DNA of 64,000 nucleotides from DASXHD01 sp038239005. Its GTDB lineage: Bacteria > Myxococcota_A > Polyangia > Polyangiales > Polyangiaceae. The notes beneath the pieces were generated by a model. That model ran no database searches and was not told where the DNA came from. It was given only the letters and a program-made list of their open reading frames with translations. Positions within the stretch are counted from its first letter, which is position 1; each line of letters starts with the position of its first letter. A program made the position numbers and the translations under genes. The stretch covers positions 1 through 64,000 of the forward strand of contig JBBSFE010000019.1 in NCBI GenBank assembly GCA_038239005.1. The letters are read 5' to 3'. Positions 26,186 to 35,294 of this stretch are shown here, piece by piece.

Positions 26186-26893
26186 ATGTTCGAGGACGTC
26201 TATAAATCGTACCGGCCAGGTGCGCCGGTCCTTCGAGGGATGAACCTCGTCATCGAACGCGGGGAGTTCGTGTTTTTCACGGGCGCAAGCGGCGCGGGGA
26301 AGTCGACGCTCCTGCGGCTGCTGTATCGCGCAGAGACCGTCGACGAAGGGCGCATCCTCTTCATGGGTCGCGACGTGGCGCGTCTCACGATCGATTCGGT
26401 GCCGTTCTTGCGACGCAACATCGGGTGCGTCTTCCAAGACTTCAAACTCGTCCCCTCGTGGTCCGTCTACGAGAACGTCGCTATCGCACTCGAGGTGCTC
26501 GGGCTTCCGCAACGACTCATTCGCGCGCGCGTCGGTGAAGCGCTCGACCGCGTCGGTCTCAGCGGCCGCGGCGGCGATCCTGCAGGCGTGCTCAGCGGCG
26601 GCGAGCAGCAGCGCATCGCGATCGCGCGCGCCATCGTTGGCGAGCCTGCGCTTTTGCTCGCGGACGAGCCCACGGGAAATCTCGATCCGCAGCTCGCCAT
26701 CGACATCCTCGGTTTGTTCGAGGAGATCCACGAGTCCGGAACGACCGTGCTCTTCGCAACGCATGATCGCTCGCTCCTCGAGATTCGGCCGCGCCGCGTG
26801 GTCGTGCTCGACAACGGCAAAGCAGTAGACGTTCGCCAGGGCATCGCGACCGAACCGAACGACGACGACTTCGACAACGAGCTCCCGGTCTAG
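26186..26893 (+). CDS. ftsE: Cell-division ABC transporter ATP-binding protein FtsE
   Basis: A 235-aa ABC ATPase that partners FtsX at the divisome and controls peptidoglycan hydrolase activation. It has Walker A GASGAGKST, Q-loop VFQDFKL, signature LSGGEQQR, Walker B LLLADEPTGNLD and switch ATHD. The start at ATG 26186 (MFEDVYKSY) matches the family N-terminus; an in-frame ATG at 26099 would add 29 residues of unlikely sequence. It is followed 12 bp later by ftsX with GAGAGGT upstream of the ftsX ATG. Confidence 0.93.
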   Translation: MFEDVYKSYRPGAPVLRGMNLVIERGEFVFFTGASGAGKSTLLRLLYRAETVDEGRILFMGRDVARLTIDSVPFLRRNIGCVFQDFKLVPSWSVYENVAIALEVLGLPQRLIRARVGEALDRVGLSGRGGDPAGVLSGGEQQRIAIARAIVGEPALLLADEPTGNLDPQLAIDILGLFEEIHESGTTVLFATHDRSLLEIRPRRVVVLDNGKAVDVRQGIATEPNDDDFDNELPV

Positions 26894-26905
26894 AGAGGTA
26901 CGTTC

Positions 26906-27793
26906 ATGCTCGATCTTTCAAGCGCAACGACTCGCCGTGCGAAGCGAGGCCTTCTTCGCGAATGGCGCCTTCACGCGCTCAGTGTGTTCTCGCTTTCGGT
27001 GGCGTTCGTGTGTCTCGCTGCGGCGCTCCTCGTGGTCACGAATCTGCAAGCGATCGAAAAGCGATGGGCCCATGCAGGGCGCGCGTCGATTTATCTGAAG
27101 GACGACGCGACGTCTGCAGACGTGAGTCAGCTCAAAGACACGCTCTCCAAGGTGCCGGGCATCACGGGCGTGCACTACGTGTCGAGCGGTCAGGCGCACG
27201 ATCAGTTCGCCAAAGACGAAGATCCGAAAGGCGCGCTCGCAGCGCTGCCGACGGAAGCGTTTCCGGCATCCCTCGAGATCGACGTCGCTTCCGACATCAC
27301 GGACGAAGGCCTCACCGACATCGCGGCGAAGCTCGAAAAGCTCCCGGCCGTCGATGACGTCGAGACATATCAATCGTGGACGGCGCGACTCGGGCATCTC
27401 GTGCGCGGCGGCGTTGCGGCTTCGGCCGTGCTCGCGGTCATCGTGCTTCTCTCGGTGCTCGCTGTCGTCGGCTCGACGATGCGGTTTGCGCTGCAGCGTC
27501 GTCGAGCAGAGGTCGAAGTGCTTCGGCTCGTCGGCGCGACCGATCGTTTCGTGAAAGCGCCGTTCGTCATCGAGGGAAGCCTTCAAGGTGCGATGGGCGC
27601 GCTCGGTGCGCTCGTCATGCTCGGGATGCTGTTTTTGATCGTGCGTGGTCGACTCGATGGCGAGCTCTCGAATCTCGTCGGGGTCGAACCGTCGTTCTTG
27701 CCGTGGCAGTTCGCAGTGGGCATGGTCGCGCTCGGTGCCGTGCTCGGCGCGGCTGCGGTGTCGCTCGGGCTTCGGCGTTTGGTGCAAGTGTGA
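26906..27793 (+). CDS. ftsX: Cell-division membrane protein FtsX
   Basis: A 295-aa permease-like protein with the FtsX topology. It has an N-terminal cytoplasmic stretch, TM1 (about 25-46), a periplasmic domain (about 47-165, with SIYLKDDATSADV and TEAFPASLEIDV) and three further helices including VLAVIVLLSVLAVVGSTMRFALQRRRAEVEVLRLVGAT. The FtsE contact region after TM2 is well conserved. It relays ATP hydrolysis to a periplasmic EnvC/LytM partner, which the next gene encodes. Its TGA overlaps the GTG start of that gene (GTGTGA at 27788-27793). Confidence 0.93.
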   Translation: MLDLSSATTRRAKRGLLREWRLHALSVFSLSVAFVCLAAALLVVTNLQAIEKRWAHAGRASIYLKDDATSADVSQLKDTLSKVPGITGVHYVSSGQAHDQFAKDEDPKGALAALPTEAFPASLEIDVASDITDEGLTDIAAKLEKLPAVDDVETYQSWTARLGHLVRGGVAASAVLAVIVLLSVLAVVGSTMRFALQRRRAEVEVLRLVGATDRFVKAPFVIEGSLQGAMGALGALVMLGMLFLIVRGRLDGELSNLVGVEPSFLPWQFAVGMVALGAVLGAAAVSLGLRRLVQV

Positions 27794-28761
27794 GCTGGAC
27801 GCGCAGCGTTGGCGTCGGCATGTTGCTCGTGGCGAGCGCCGCGTTTGCGCGCAAGCACGATCCTGCGCCGATTGCGCTGGCGTCATCGACCGCGTCTTCC
27901 GCGCTTGCGCTCGCTGCGCTCGATAGGAAGATTGCGGACCTCGATGCCGAAGAGCACGAATCGAAGAAAGAGCTCGAGGGCATCGGGCCGCGCATCAAGG
28001 ACGCGCACGCGCACGGCGTCTCCCGAGGTCGCACGCTCTACAAGCTGACGCGTGCGGGCATGTTGCCGCTCGGAGGTGGCTTCGAGTCGCTCATGCGTCA
28101 TGCGATGGATGTGGAGCACGCGCGTCACGCACTCGAACGCGACCTCGACGGCGAGCGCAAGCTTCGATCGCACGGCGCGGATGTGGCCCGCTCGCTCGAG
28201 CGCGTCGCGCGGGATCGCGAATCGTTTGCATCACAGCGCACCGCGATGGACTCGGCGCGCATCGCGATGGAAGACGAGCAGCGCAGGCAACAAGCCTTCG
28301 AGGGCGCGTTCGATGGTGCGCACAACAGCACGGACGACTACGTGATCGTCGGTGGTGGCGCGGGCTCTCGCGTTAGCACGGGCTTCACGACGTCACGCGG
28401 CAAGCTGCTTTTTCCCGTGACGGGCAAAGCCGACGTCCGCGCCGCGAAGCGCGAAGGCACGGAAGGCCCGGGTATCGAAATCGTCGCTACGGTGAACACC
28501 GTCGTTCGCGCGGTCTATGCGGGCAAAGTCGTCTTCGCCGATCGCTACGGCGCGTACGGCCGCATCGTGATCCTCGACCACGGCGAGCACTACTACTCGG
28601 TGAGCGGCAACCTCGGCAGCGTCGACGTGAAAATAGGCGACGACCTCTCCGCGGGCGAACGCATCGGCACAGTCGGCGACTCCGACGCAGGCCCAATGCT
28701 GTACTTCGAAATCCGCAACGGCTCCCACGCCGTCCCTCCCGGTCCTTGGCTGGGGCTGTAG
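27790..28761 (+). CDS. envC: EnvC-like murein hydrolase activator with a degenerate LytM domain
   Basis: A 323-aa exported protein. It has an N-terminal signal (MLLVASAAFA), coiled coil from about 35 to 190, and a C-terminal M23/LytM domain (about 215-323). The zinc ligands of active M23 peptidases are missing: the usual HxxxD site reads GPGIEI and the usual HxH site reads LYFEIR. This is the state of EnvC, which activates amidases rather than cutting peptidoglycan itself. The GTG start overlaps the ftsX stop. The ftsE-ftsX-envC order supports the assignment. Confidence 0.85.
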   Translation: MSWTRSVGVGMLLVASAAFARKHDPAPIALASSTASSALALAALDRKIADLDAEEHESKKELEGIGPRIKDAHAHGVSRGRTLYKLTRAGMLPLGGGFESLMRHAMDVEHARHALERDLDGERKLRSHGADVARSLERVARDRESFASQRTAMDSARIAMEDEQRRQQAFEGAFDGAHNSTDDYVIVGGGAGSRVSTGFTTSRGKLLFPVTGKADVRAAKREGTEGPGIEIVATVNTVVRAVYAGKVVFADRYGAYGRIVILDHGEHYYSVSGNLGSVDVKIGDDLSAGERIGTVGDSDAGPMLYFEIRNGSHAVPPGPWLGL

Positions 28762-28768
28762 TCCTGAG

Positions 28769-31003
28769 TCACAGCATCGAGACGGGGTCGACGTCGATGA
28801 CGACGCGGATCGCGCGGGTGAGTGTCGGGACCTCGCGCGCGATCGCGATGGCGGCGCGGCGCAGGGCGGCGCGGTCCGTGCCGCGCATCATGATGCGGTA
28901 GCGGAAGCGGTTGCGGAGACGCGCGAGCGGGGCAGGGGCGGGGCCGAGGATGAGGACGCCCGGCTCTGCGATCGTGCGCGCGTGATCTGCGAGGTGGCGC
29001 GTGGCGTCGCGGGCCATGCGTTCGTCGGTCGCTTCGACGCGAACGAGGATGACGCGCGCGTGCGGTGGGTAACCGAGCTGGGCGCGGTCGGCGAGCTCGC
29101 GTTCGATGAAGCCGTCGACGTCGTGGCGGAGCGCGAACGAGATCGCGGGGTGCTCGGGATCGTACGTCTGGATGAGCACGCGCCCGGGAGCGTCGCCGCG
29201 GCCTGCGCGACCGGCGACTTGAACGAGAAGCTGGAACGCGCGCTCCGTAGCGCGAAAATCGGGAAGCGAGAGCGCGGCGTCTGCGTTGATGACGCCGACG
29301 AGCGTTACGTGCGGTAAATCGTGCCCTTTCGTGACCATCTGCGTGCCGACGAGAATGTCGACCTCGCGGTTTCGAACGCGCGTCAAAACCTTTTCGATCG
29401 CGCGGCCGCTGGCGACGTCGCGATCGAGGCGCGCGACGCGTGCTTCGGGAAACGTTTGCGAGAGCGTCTCTTCGAGCTTCTCGGTGCCGAGCCCTTCAAG
29501 CGCGAGCGCGGGAGCGTTGCATGATGCGCACTTGTCGCCGAGGCGGCGCGTGTATTCGCAGTAGTGGCAGCGAAGTGTGTGATCGGTCTTGTGATACGTG
29601 AGCGACACGCTGCACGAGGGACACTCCTCCGCCTTGCCGCAGGCTTCGCAGCGCACGCTCGGCGAGAAACCGCGCCGGTTCAAAAAGAGAATCGACTGCT
29701 CTTTTTTCGCGAGTGTCTCTTCCAGCGCGCGATGAAGCGGCAAGCTGATGCGCTTGTCGCCTGTCGGGCCGGGACCGATGTGGCGCAGATCGATCGTGGC
29801 GACATGGGGCATCGCCTGCGCGCGCGCACGTGCGGGCAGTCGCAGCTTCTCTGCGCGGCCCGTTCGCGCGAGGTACTCGCTCTCGAGCGAAGGCGTCGCG
29901 CTGCCGAGCACGCATACGGCGCGCGCGCGGAAGGCGCGCAGGATGGCCATGTCACGCGCGTGGTAGCGCACGCCGTCTTCTTGCTTGAAGGAGTTGTCGT
30001 GCTCTTCGTCGACGATCACGAGCCCGAGACGCGAGACGGGCGCGAACAGCGCACTCCGCGCACCAATCGCAACGGTGAGCTTGCCGCCGCGCAGCGCGTG
30101 CCACATGCCGTGTCGCTCTTTCGGCGTGAGGTGCGAGTGAATCACCGCGACGTCATCGCCGAAGCGCGCGCGATAACGCGCCACGAGCTGCGGTGTGAGC
30201 GCAATCTCGGGAACAAGCACGACCACGCCGCGCCCGTCTTTTCGCGCGCGCGCGATCGCCCGCAAATAGACCTCGGTTTTGCCCGAACCCGTGACGCCGT
30301 GAAGCAAGAACGTCTTGGGTGCGAGGCTCGCGAGCGCACCCTCGATCGCGGCGGCAGCATCGCGTTGTGCATCGGTGAGGTCTGGCGGCGCGTCGCGCTC
30401 GGACGTGTCCGAAAAAAACGCACGCTCGGGCGCAGCGCGCAGGGCGATGCGAACGACGTTCGTCGCGGCGAGTCGCTTCACGATCGCGCGCGCACTCGAC
30501 CACTGCTCGGCAAGCCGCGAGAGCGGAACCGAACCAACGGCGCGAACGCGAGCGAGCAAAGCCTTCGCGCTCGGGCTGAGCTTCTCGGGCGTAGGGCCTT
30601 CGTCGACTTCGACCCACGCAATCATTCTGGCGCCGACGCCGCGCTTCGGATCGAAGAGACCCGGTTGCATCGGCATGTCGCGCGCGAGCTCGCGTTCGAG
30701 CGGAGGCAGCGCGAGGCGAAGCACGTCGCCCACCGACGCTAGGTAATAGCGCGAGAGCTCGCGCAAGAGCTCGAGGAGCTCCGCCGGCACCGCGGGGGTT
30801 TCGTCGGGCGCCTTCAGCACGTCGCGTACTTTTGGCGGCGGCTCGCCTTCGCGTTTCTCGAGCACCACCCCCACAACGCGTCGCCCACCGAGCGGAACGA
30901 GAACGCGCGCACCTGGAGCGATGCGATCGGCGAGAGCCGCAGGCACTCCGTACGTGAGCGCGCGGCCTAGCGGGATCGGAAGAGCGACGTCGGCGAGAAG
31001 CAT
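28769..31003 (-). CDS. priA: Primosomal protein N' (replication restart helicase PriA)
   Basis: A 744-aa 3'-to-5' superfamily 2 helicase that reloads the replisome at stalled forks. The N-terminal DNA-binding domain (about 1-110) is followed by Walker A GVTGSGKT (236-243), DEEH (332-335) and GSATPSLES (368-376). Eight Cys in four pairs (452/455, 461/464, 479/482, 492/495) form the two zinc sites, and the VQVAGRAGRG motif VI follows. All key parts are present and the length is typical. GAGGAG lies just before the ATG. It is 10 bp downstream of the kinase gene and may share its operon. Confidence 0.96.
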   Translation of the reverse strand: MLLADVALPIPLGRALTYGVPAALADRIAPGARVLVPLGGRRVVGVVLEKREGEPPPKVRDVLKAPDETPAVPAELLELLRELSRYYLASVGDVLRLALPPLERELARDMPMQPGLFDPKRGVGARMIAWVEVDEGPTPEKLSPSAKALLARVRAVGSVPLSRLAEQWSSARAIVKRLAATNVVRIALRAAPERAFFSDTSERDAPPDLTDAQRDAAAAIEGALASLAPKTFLLHGVTGSGKTEVYLRAIARARKDGRGVVVLVPEIALTPQLVARYRARFGDDVAVIHSHLTPKERHGMWHALRGGKLTVAIGARSALFAPVSRLGLVIVDEEHDNSFKQEDGVRYHARDMAILRAFRARAVCVLGSATPSLESEYLARTGRAEKLRLPARARAQAMPHVATIDLRHIGPGPTGDKRISLPLHRALEETLAKKEQSILFLNRRGFSPSVRCEACGKAEECPSCSVSLTYHKTDHTLRCHYCEYTRRLGDKCASCNAPALALEGLGTEKLEETLSQTFPEARVARLDRDVASGRAIEKVLTRVRNREVDILVGTQMVTKGHDLPHVTLVGVINADAALSLPDFRATERAFQLLVQVAGRAGRGDAPGRVLIQTYDPEHPAISFALRHDVDGFIERELADRAQLGYPPHARVILVRVEATDERMARDATRHLADHARTIAEPGVLILGPAPAPLARLRNRFRYRIMMRGTDRAALRRAAIAIAREVPTLTRAIRVVIDVDPVSML

Positions 31004-31013
31004 GGAGCTCCTC

Positions 31014-32222
31014 TCATCGACTCAGAAGCCACGCAACCACGCCAATGATCGCGACGCCGACAGCGATCACGACCCATGGTGGCGACTTCGTGGGCGCCGT
31101 GGGCGGTGGCCCTTTCGAGGGCGGCGAAATATCGATCGGCGAGAGCGACTCGGGTGATTCCTCGTCGTCCTCTTTGTAGGAGATGCGCGGCGGCTCCGGC
31201 GTGCGTAGTGCGCGCGAGGGCATCGGTGACGGATCGAGCGCTTTTGCAGCCGCTTCACGCGCGCTTCTCTGCTCCAGCAATTCTTTTCCGAAATGCTCCG
31301 CAAGCCATTCGCCGAGTCGCATCGGGCTCGCCGTCAGATTCGCAGCGCTCGACCACTCGACGAGAGCGCGCCGCATGTCGCCGGCCGAGCCAAAACGATC
31401 GCTCGCACTCGGCGCGAGCGCGCGCGTGACGATGGCGTGGAGCCTTGCTTCGTCCGGCAGCGCGCGCGATGGAAGCTCCGGGATCTTCGCTTCGCGTGCT
31501 TGCGTGATCAAATCGGGAGAGCCTTCGCTCATGCGATAAAGTTTTCGGCCGGCGAGGAGCTCCCACAAAATGATTCCGGCGGCGAACAAATCGGCGCGAC
31601 CATCGAGCGCATCGCCTCGCGCGTGCTCGGGGCTCATGTAGCCCGCCTTGCCTTTGATGGCTTCCGAAGGCTCCGCATCTTTCGCGAGCACGGCGTCGTT
31701 CGCGCGCGCGATCCCGAAATCACAGAGCTTCACTTCGCCATCGAACGACACGAGCACGTTCGATGGCGACACATCGCGGTGAACGACTTTTTTCTTGTCG
31801 GCGTAGTCGAGCGCCGCGAGCAGCGAGATGACGATGTGAAGCGCGTACTCCGTAGGCAGAGCGACTTTCTCTTTCGAGCATCGCTTGAGGAGCTGCGCTA
31901 GATCGAAGCCCTCGACGTACTCCATCGCGATGTAGAGGCGATCTTGCTCGCGCCCGAGGTCGGTCACTTGAACGACGTTTCCGTGGCTCAGTGTCGCCGC
32001 GAGCTTCGCTTCTTCGGTGAGCATCGTCGCGAACTCGGGACGCTCCGCGTACACGGGCAAAATCAATTTGACGACGTAGAGCTTGCCGCCACCGAGCGAC
32101 GTCGTCTGTCGCGCGAGATAGAGCTCGGCCATGCCGCCTTGACCGACGCGATCGAAAAGGAGGTAGCGGCCGAATCGATGCGGGAGCGTGAGCGCGGGGC
32201 TCGCAGAGAGCGTAGGGCTCAC
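31014..32222 (-). CDS. Ser/Thr protein kinase with C-terminal membrane anchor
   Basis: A 402-aa Hanks-type kinase. It has the Gly loop GQGGMAE (27-33), the VVKLI Lys, catalytic HRDVSPSNVL, DFG in CDFGIAR, and GKAGYMSPEH. A Pro/Ser-rich linker ends in one transmembrane helix (VVIAVGVAIIGVVAWLL) and Ser-Arg, so the kinase faces the cytoplasm with no extracellular sensor. I place the start at GTG 32222, because it overlaps the stop of the phosphatase gene as GTGA; a longer frame to 32261 would run into that gene. Co-translation with a phosphatase suggests opposing activities. Confidence 0.9.
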   Translation of the reverse strand: MSPTLSASPALTLPHRFGRYLLFDRVGQGGMAELYLARQTTSLGGGKLYVVKLILPVYAERPEFATMLTEEAKLAATLSHGNVVQVTDLGREQDRLYIAMEYVEGFDLAQLLKRCSKEKVALPTEYALHIVISLLAALDYADKKKVVHRDVSPSNVLVSFDGEVKLCDFGIARANDAVLAKDAEPSEAIKGKAGYMSPEHARGDALDGRADLFAAGIILWELLAGRKLYRMSEGSPDLITQAREAKIPELPSRALPDEARLHAIVTRALAPSASDRFGSAGDMRRALVEWSSAANLTASPMRLGEWLAEHFGKELLEQRSAREAAAKALDPSPMPSRALRTPEPPRISYKEDDEESPESLSPIDISPPSKGPPPTAPTKSPPWVVIAVGVAIIGVVAWLLSR

Positions 32223-32968
32223 CGTGACTCGTACGTACGCTTCGCTGGCAGCTCGAGGCACGTCAAGAAGCCGCCTTTGCCGCAGCCCGTGTCGGTGACG
32301 ATGACGTTCTCACCGACCCACATGTCGAGCGGGTCTTCTGGGGTGAAGCTCGAGAGCTCGGGCGGAAGGTTGTCGGTCGAGGTGTGCCCGACGACGACGA
32401 GCTTGCCGCGGTAGTCGAGGAAGAACTGCATCGTGCGCACCCAGAGCAAAACCGGTTTGTAATCAACCTCGCTTGGGTGAAGGAACTTCCCCTCGTGAAA
32501 CGGCAAACCGGCGTGCACGTAAATCGCGTGCTCGTCCTCGTAATAGTGGGGGAGCTCGCGCATCCACGCGACGACTTCCTTCGGGAAGAACGAGCCGGCG
32601 AGCATGTGGCCCATTTCTTCTTCGGTGGGCGAATCGCCCTGGGCATACGAACGCCCCAAAAATGAACGCGCACACGCAAGGCAACCGTTGCCTTCGGGCG
32701 CCACGAACTCGGGCCAGCCTCCATCGACGACGCGGAGCCAACCATCTTCGTGATTGCCGCGCAGCGTGACTACTTTTGCTTTGGTGAGCCCACGAACGCG
32801 GTTGCGAAGGAAATCGATCACCTGCGCGGACTGCATTCCGCGATCCATGTAGTCGCCGAGGAAGATGAGGGTGTCTTTCGCGTCGAGCACCGGGAGCTTT
32901 CCGATCACCCGCAGGAGCGCCTCGAGATCGCCGTGAATGTCTCCGATTGCGAATGTTCGATTGGCCAT
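32219..32968 (-). CDS. PPP-family metallophosphoesterase (Ser/Thr protein phosphatase-like)
   Basis: A 249-aa calcineurin-fold phosphoesterase. The metal-binding motifs are GDIHGD (residues 9-14), GDYMDRG (38-44) and GNHED (71-75), with later His in VHAG and VVGHTS. The order and spacing fit the bacterial PrpA/PPP branch, which dephosphorylates Ser/Thr/Tyr residues or diadenosine tetraphosphate. TAGGAT lies 9 nt before the ATG. It is the first gene of an operon with the Ser/Thr kinase and probably priA. Confidence 0.88.
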   Translation of the reverse strand: MANRTFAIGDIHGDLEALLRVIGKLPVLDAKDTLIFLGDYMDRGMQSAQVIDFLRNRVRGLTKAKVVTLRGNHEDGWLRVVDGGWPEFVAPEGNGCLACARSFLGRSYAQGDSPTEEEMGHMLAGSFFPKEVVAWMRELPHYYEDEHAIYVHAGLPFHEGKFLHPSEVDYKPVLLWVRTMQFFLDYRGKLVVVGHTSTDNLPPELSSFTPEDPLDMWVGENVIVTDTGCGKGGFLTCLELPAKRTYESR

Positions 32969-33091
32969 ACGTCGCCAATCCTACATCAAAGCAGATGTCA
33001 CTTGAATCGATCGAGTCTTGCGACGGTGCGGCATTGACCTGCGGCAGAAACAAGCGCCCGGGCGACAGAAACCTGGCGGCTTACGCGATCT

Positions 33092-33128
33092 GAGACCATC
33101 GACGCGCCGGCCCCGCCGGTTTGGTCTC
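33092..33128. repeat. Inverted repeat downstream of the Cys-rich lipoprotein gene
   Basis: The outer arms GAGACCA (33092-33098) and TGGTCTC (33122-33128) enclose inner arms CCGGC-CCC-GCCGG (33107-33119). It could fold into a long stem with a bulge and end the minus-strand lipoprotein transcript, although no T-run follows. The 219-bp gap between 32968 and 33188 holds no other gene that I can support. Confidence 0.5.
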
Positions 33129-33187
33129 GCTGCCGCCGGTCGATCGCGAATGCGTTTCAATACGGTGAGCTCAACTGGGCTTTGGGA

Positions 33188-33784
33188 CTAGAGCGCGCAT
33201 CCGTATTGCGAGTTTTGCCATGCGCCGTTCGTGCACGTGACCGACGCACCGGTGGGCAGGCTGCACGTCGAATAGTCGCACTGCAGACCTTCGTTCGAGC
33301 AGCTCGTGCCGAGCTTCGGTCGAGGTGTGGGGCATCCGGATTCGGGCGCGTCGCACATCCACGTGGCTACGGCTGCGGCGTCTTCCGGGTACGGCCCGCC
33401 ACCGCCGACCGAGCATCCGCAGAAGCCTTGTGAGTACGAGCACGTCGTGCCGACGAGCGCGCCGCAATGATCACCCACCGGAACGCTCGCGAACGTCGCG
33501 GGACACGCGCTCGTGTTCGGTAGTGTTGGGCATTCGCCGTTGGAGATCGACGTGGCGATCCACGTCGAGCTCTCGCACTGAGCGACGACGTTGCAGTTCA
33601 TGTTCGGATCGCTGCCGTACTCGCAGGTCAGACCTTGGTGCGAGCACGACGCGCCATGGCCTGGCGCGGCCGCAGGACAATTCGGTGCCGGCGCATCGCT
33701 GCCATTGCCGGCGTCATTCCCGGGGTTGTCGGTGACGCCACCACAAGCGCCGAGGAACAAAAGTGCGAACACCGCGGTTTTCAT
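33188..33784 (-). CDS. Cys-rich lipoprotein
   Basis: A 198-aa protein starting MKTAVFALLFLGAC (lipobox Cys14). It is followed by an Asp/Gly/Asn linker and two or three short repeats of the type GxSCxxxGLxCxYG, probably disulfide-stabilised. No enzyme motif is visible. Such small Cys-rich surface lipoproteins are common and species-specific in Myxococcota. The start at 33784 places the lipobox correctly; a longer frame upstream is unlikely. It diverges from the AarF gene. Confidence 0.75.
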   Translation of the reverse strand: MKTAVFALLFLGACGGVTDNPGNDAGNGSDAPAPNCPAAAPGHGASCSHQGLTCEYGSDPNMNCNVVAQCESSTWIATSISNGECPTLPNTSACPATFASVPVGDHCGALVGTTCSYSQGFCGCSVGGGGPYPEDAAAVATWMCDAPESGCPTPRPKLGTSCSNEGLQCDYSTCSLPTGASVTCTNGAWQNSQYGCAL

Positions 33785-33892
33785 GGATGCGCCTGTCTGC
33801 AAGCCGTAGGCCGCTCGGCTTGCCGCCAAAACACGAGATGGTTTTGCGATCTCGACCTGCCAAAGTGTGCCGCCTCGCGGCTCGGCGATCCC

Positions 33893-33898
33893 TATACT
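33893..33898 (+). promoter_or_regulatory. -10 box of the AarF gene
   Basis: TATACT (five of six consensus bases) lies 8 nt before the GTG start at 33907, predicting a leaderless or nearly leaderless mRNA. No clear -35 box is seen. Confidence 0.5.
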
Positions 33899-33906
33899 GA
33901 CTTATC

Positions 33907-35253
33907 GTGGCTGCTGAACGACCTCCGACCTCGAGACTTGGGAGACTCGCGCGTTTGAGCGCGCTTGCTCCGCGTGCGCTACCGCTCGCGGCCGCCGCGA
34001 TGAAGCGCGCGCTCGTCGGAAAAGGCGCAGACCCCACGGAGGAGGAACGCGAGAAGGTTCGCGAGAGCGCGAAGAAGACCGCCGAAGCCATGCTGAAGAC
34101 GCTCGGCGAGATGAAGGGACTGCCGCTGAAGCTCGGCCAGATGGCGTCGTACATCGATGGGCTCGCGCCGCCTGGTTACGAAGAGCGGTTCAAACAAACG
34201 CTGAAGAAGCTCCAAGCGAAGGCGCCGCCGCTCTCACCCGAGGCGGCCGTGAAGGTCGTCACGGAAGATCTCGGCGCGCCGCCAACGGAGATTTTTTCGG
34301 AGTGGGAGAGCGAGCCATTCGCGGCGGCGAGCATCGGTCAGGTGCATCACGCAACGACACGCGGCGGCGATCGCGTGGCCGTGAAAGTTCAATACCCTGG
34401 CATCGACAAAGCCATCGAAAACGATTTGAAGAGTGTGTCGCTCCTCGAGGCGATGATGTCGCCGGTTGGCCGGCGGTATCACACGAAGGAAGGGCTCGAC
34501 GAAATCAAGTCGGTCTTCATGACCGAGCTCGACTACACGCGCGAAGCCGCCATTGCCGATGTATTTCGCCGCATTCACGCGGAGGATCCAGAGATCGTGA
34601 TTCCGCACGTGCATCAATCGCTCTCGACGAAGCGCGTGCTCACGTGCGAGCTCATCGGCGGCGACGACTACACGACGTTCTGCGCCAACGCGTCGCAAGA
34701 AGACAAGAACGCAGCCGCGCAAACGATCTGGCGATTCATGATGCGCGCGCTGATGAAACACGCCGTGCTCTACGCCGACCCGCACCCGGGAAATTATCGC
34801 TTCCTCGGCGGCGGCAAGGTCGCGTTCCTCGATTTTGGTTGCCACAAAGAGATGCCGCACGATCTCGTGCGCGGCGAAAAGAGCTATCTGCTCACGCAAA
34901 TCGAGCGAGACGACGTCGCATTCGAGAAAGCCTGCGTCGACACGCTCGGCTACGACCCAACCGACGCCGAAGCGTTCCCAATCTACATCGCGTACACGCG
35001 CCTCGTGACGCAGCCCGTCGTGCGGGACGAAACATTCACGTACACGACGGCCTTCGCACGCGAGATGGTCGCGTTCCTCGTGCGCAACATGAAGAGCATC
35101 CCGAAACCGATCCACATCCCGAAGGACCACATGTTCATGAACCGCCTCCAGTGGGGCCTCACGAGCGTCCTCGCGGGCATGAACGCAAGCGCCAACTGGC
35201 ACCGCATCACGCTCCCCTGGATGCGCGGCCCGATCGAACCGATCCCCGCCTAA
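33907..35253 (+). CDS. ABC1/AarF/UbiB-family atypical kinase
   Basis: A 448-aa protein with the hallmarks of the family. It has KLGQMAS (KxGQ) in the N-terminal extension, AAAS in PFAAASIGQVHHA instead of a Gly loop, Lys in VAVKVQYPG, the ExD motif ELDYTREA, catalytic ADPHPGNY and metal-binding FLDFGCHK. UbiB-type members support ubiquinone or other isoprenoid-lipid metabolism. No C-terminal membrane helix pair is obvious, which separates it from E. coli UbiB. The start is GTG 33907. Confidence 0.9.
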   Translation: MAAERPPTSRLGRLARLSALAPRALPLAAAAMKRALVGKGADPTEEEREKVRESAKKTAEAMLKTLGEMKGLPLKLGQMASYIDGLAPPGYEERFKQTLKKLQAKAPPLSPEAAVKVVTEDLGAPPTEIFSEWESEPFAAASIGQVHHATTRGGDRVAVKVQYPGIDKAIENDLKSVSLLEAMMSPVGRRYHTKEGLDEIKSVFMTELDYTREAAIADVFRRIHAEDPEIVIPHVHQSLSTKRVLTCELIGGDDYTTFCANASQEDKNAAAQTIWRFMMRALMKHAVLYADPHPGNYRFLGGGKVAFLDFGCHKEMPHDLVRGEKSYLLTQIERDDVAFEKACVDTLGYDPTDAEAFPIYIAYTRLVTQPVVRDETFTYTTAFAREMVAFLVRNMKSIPKPIHIPKDHMFMNRLQWGLTSVLAGMNASANWHRITLPWMRGPIEPIPA

Positions 35254-35294
35254 CTCCCAAGTAACCGTCCCCACGCAGTGATACACCCGGGCCT

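Noticed and set aside
32969..33187. 219-bp gap scanned for a small gene
   Set aside because: Only an inverted repeat (33092-33128) could be supported; no frame had coding character.
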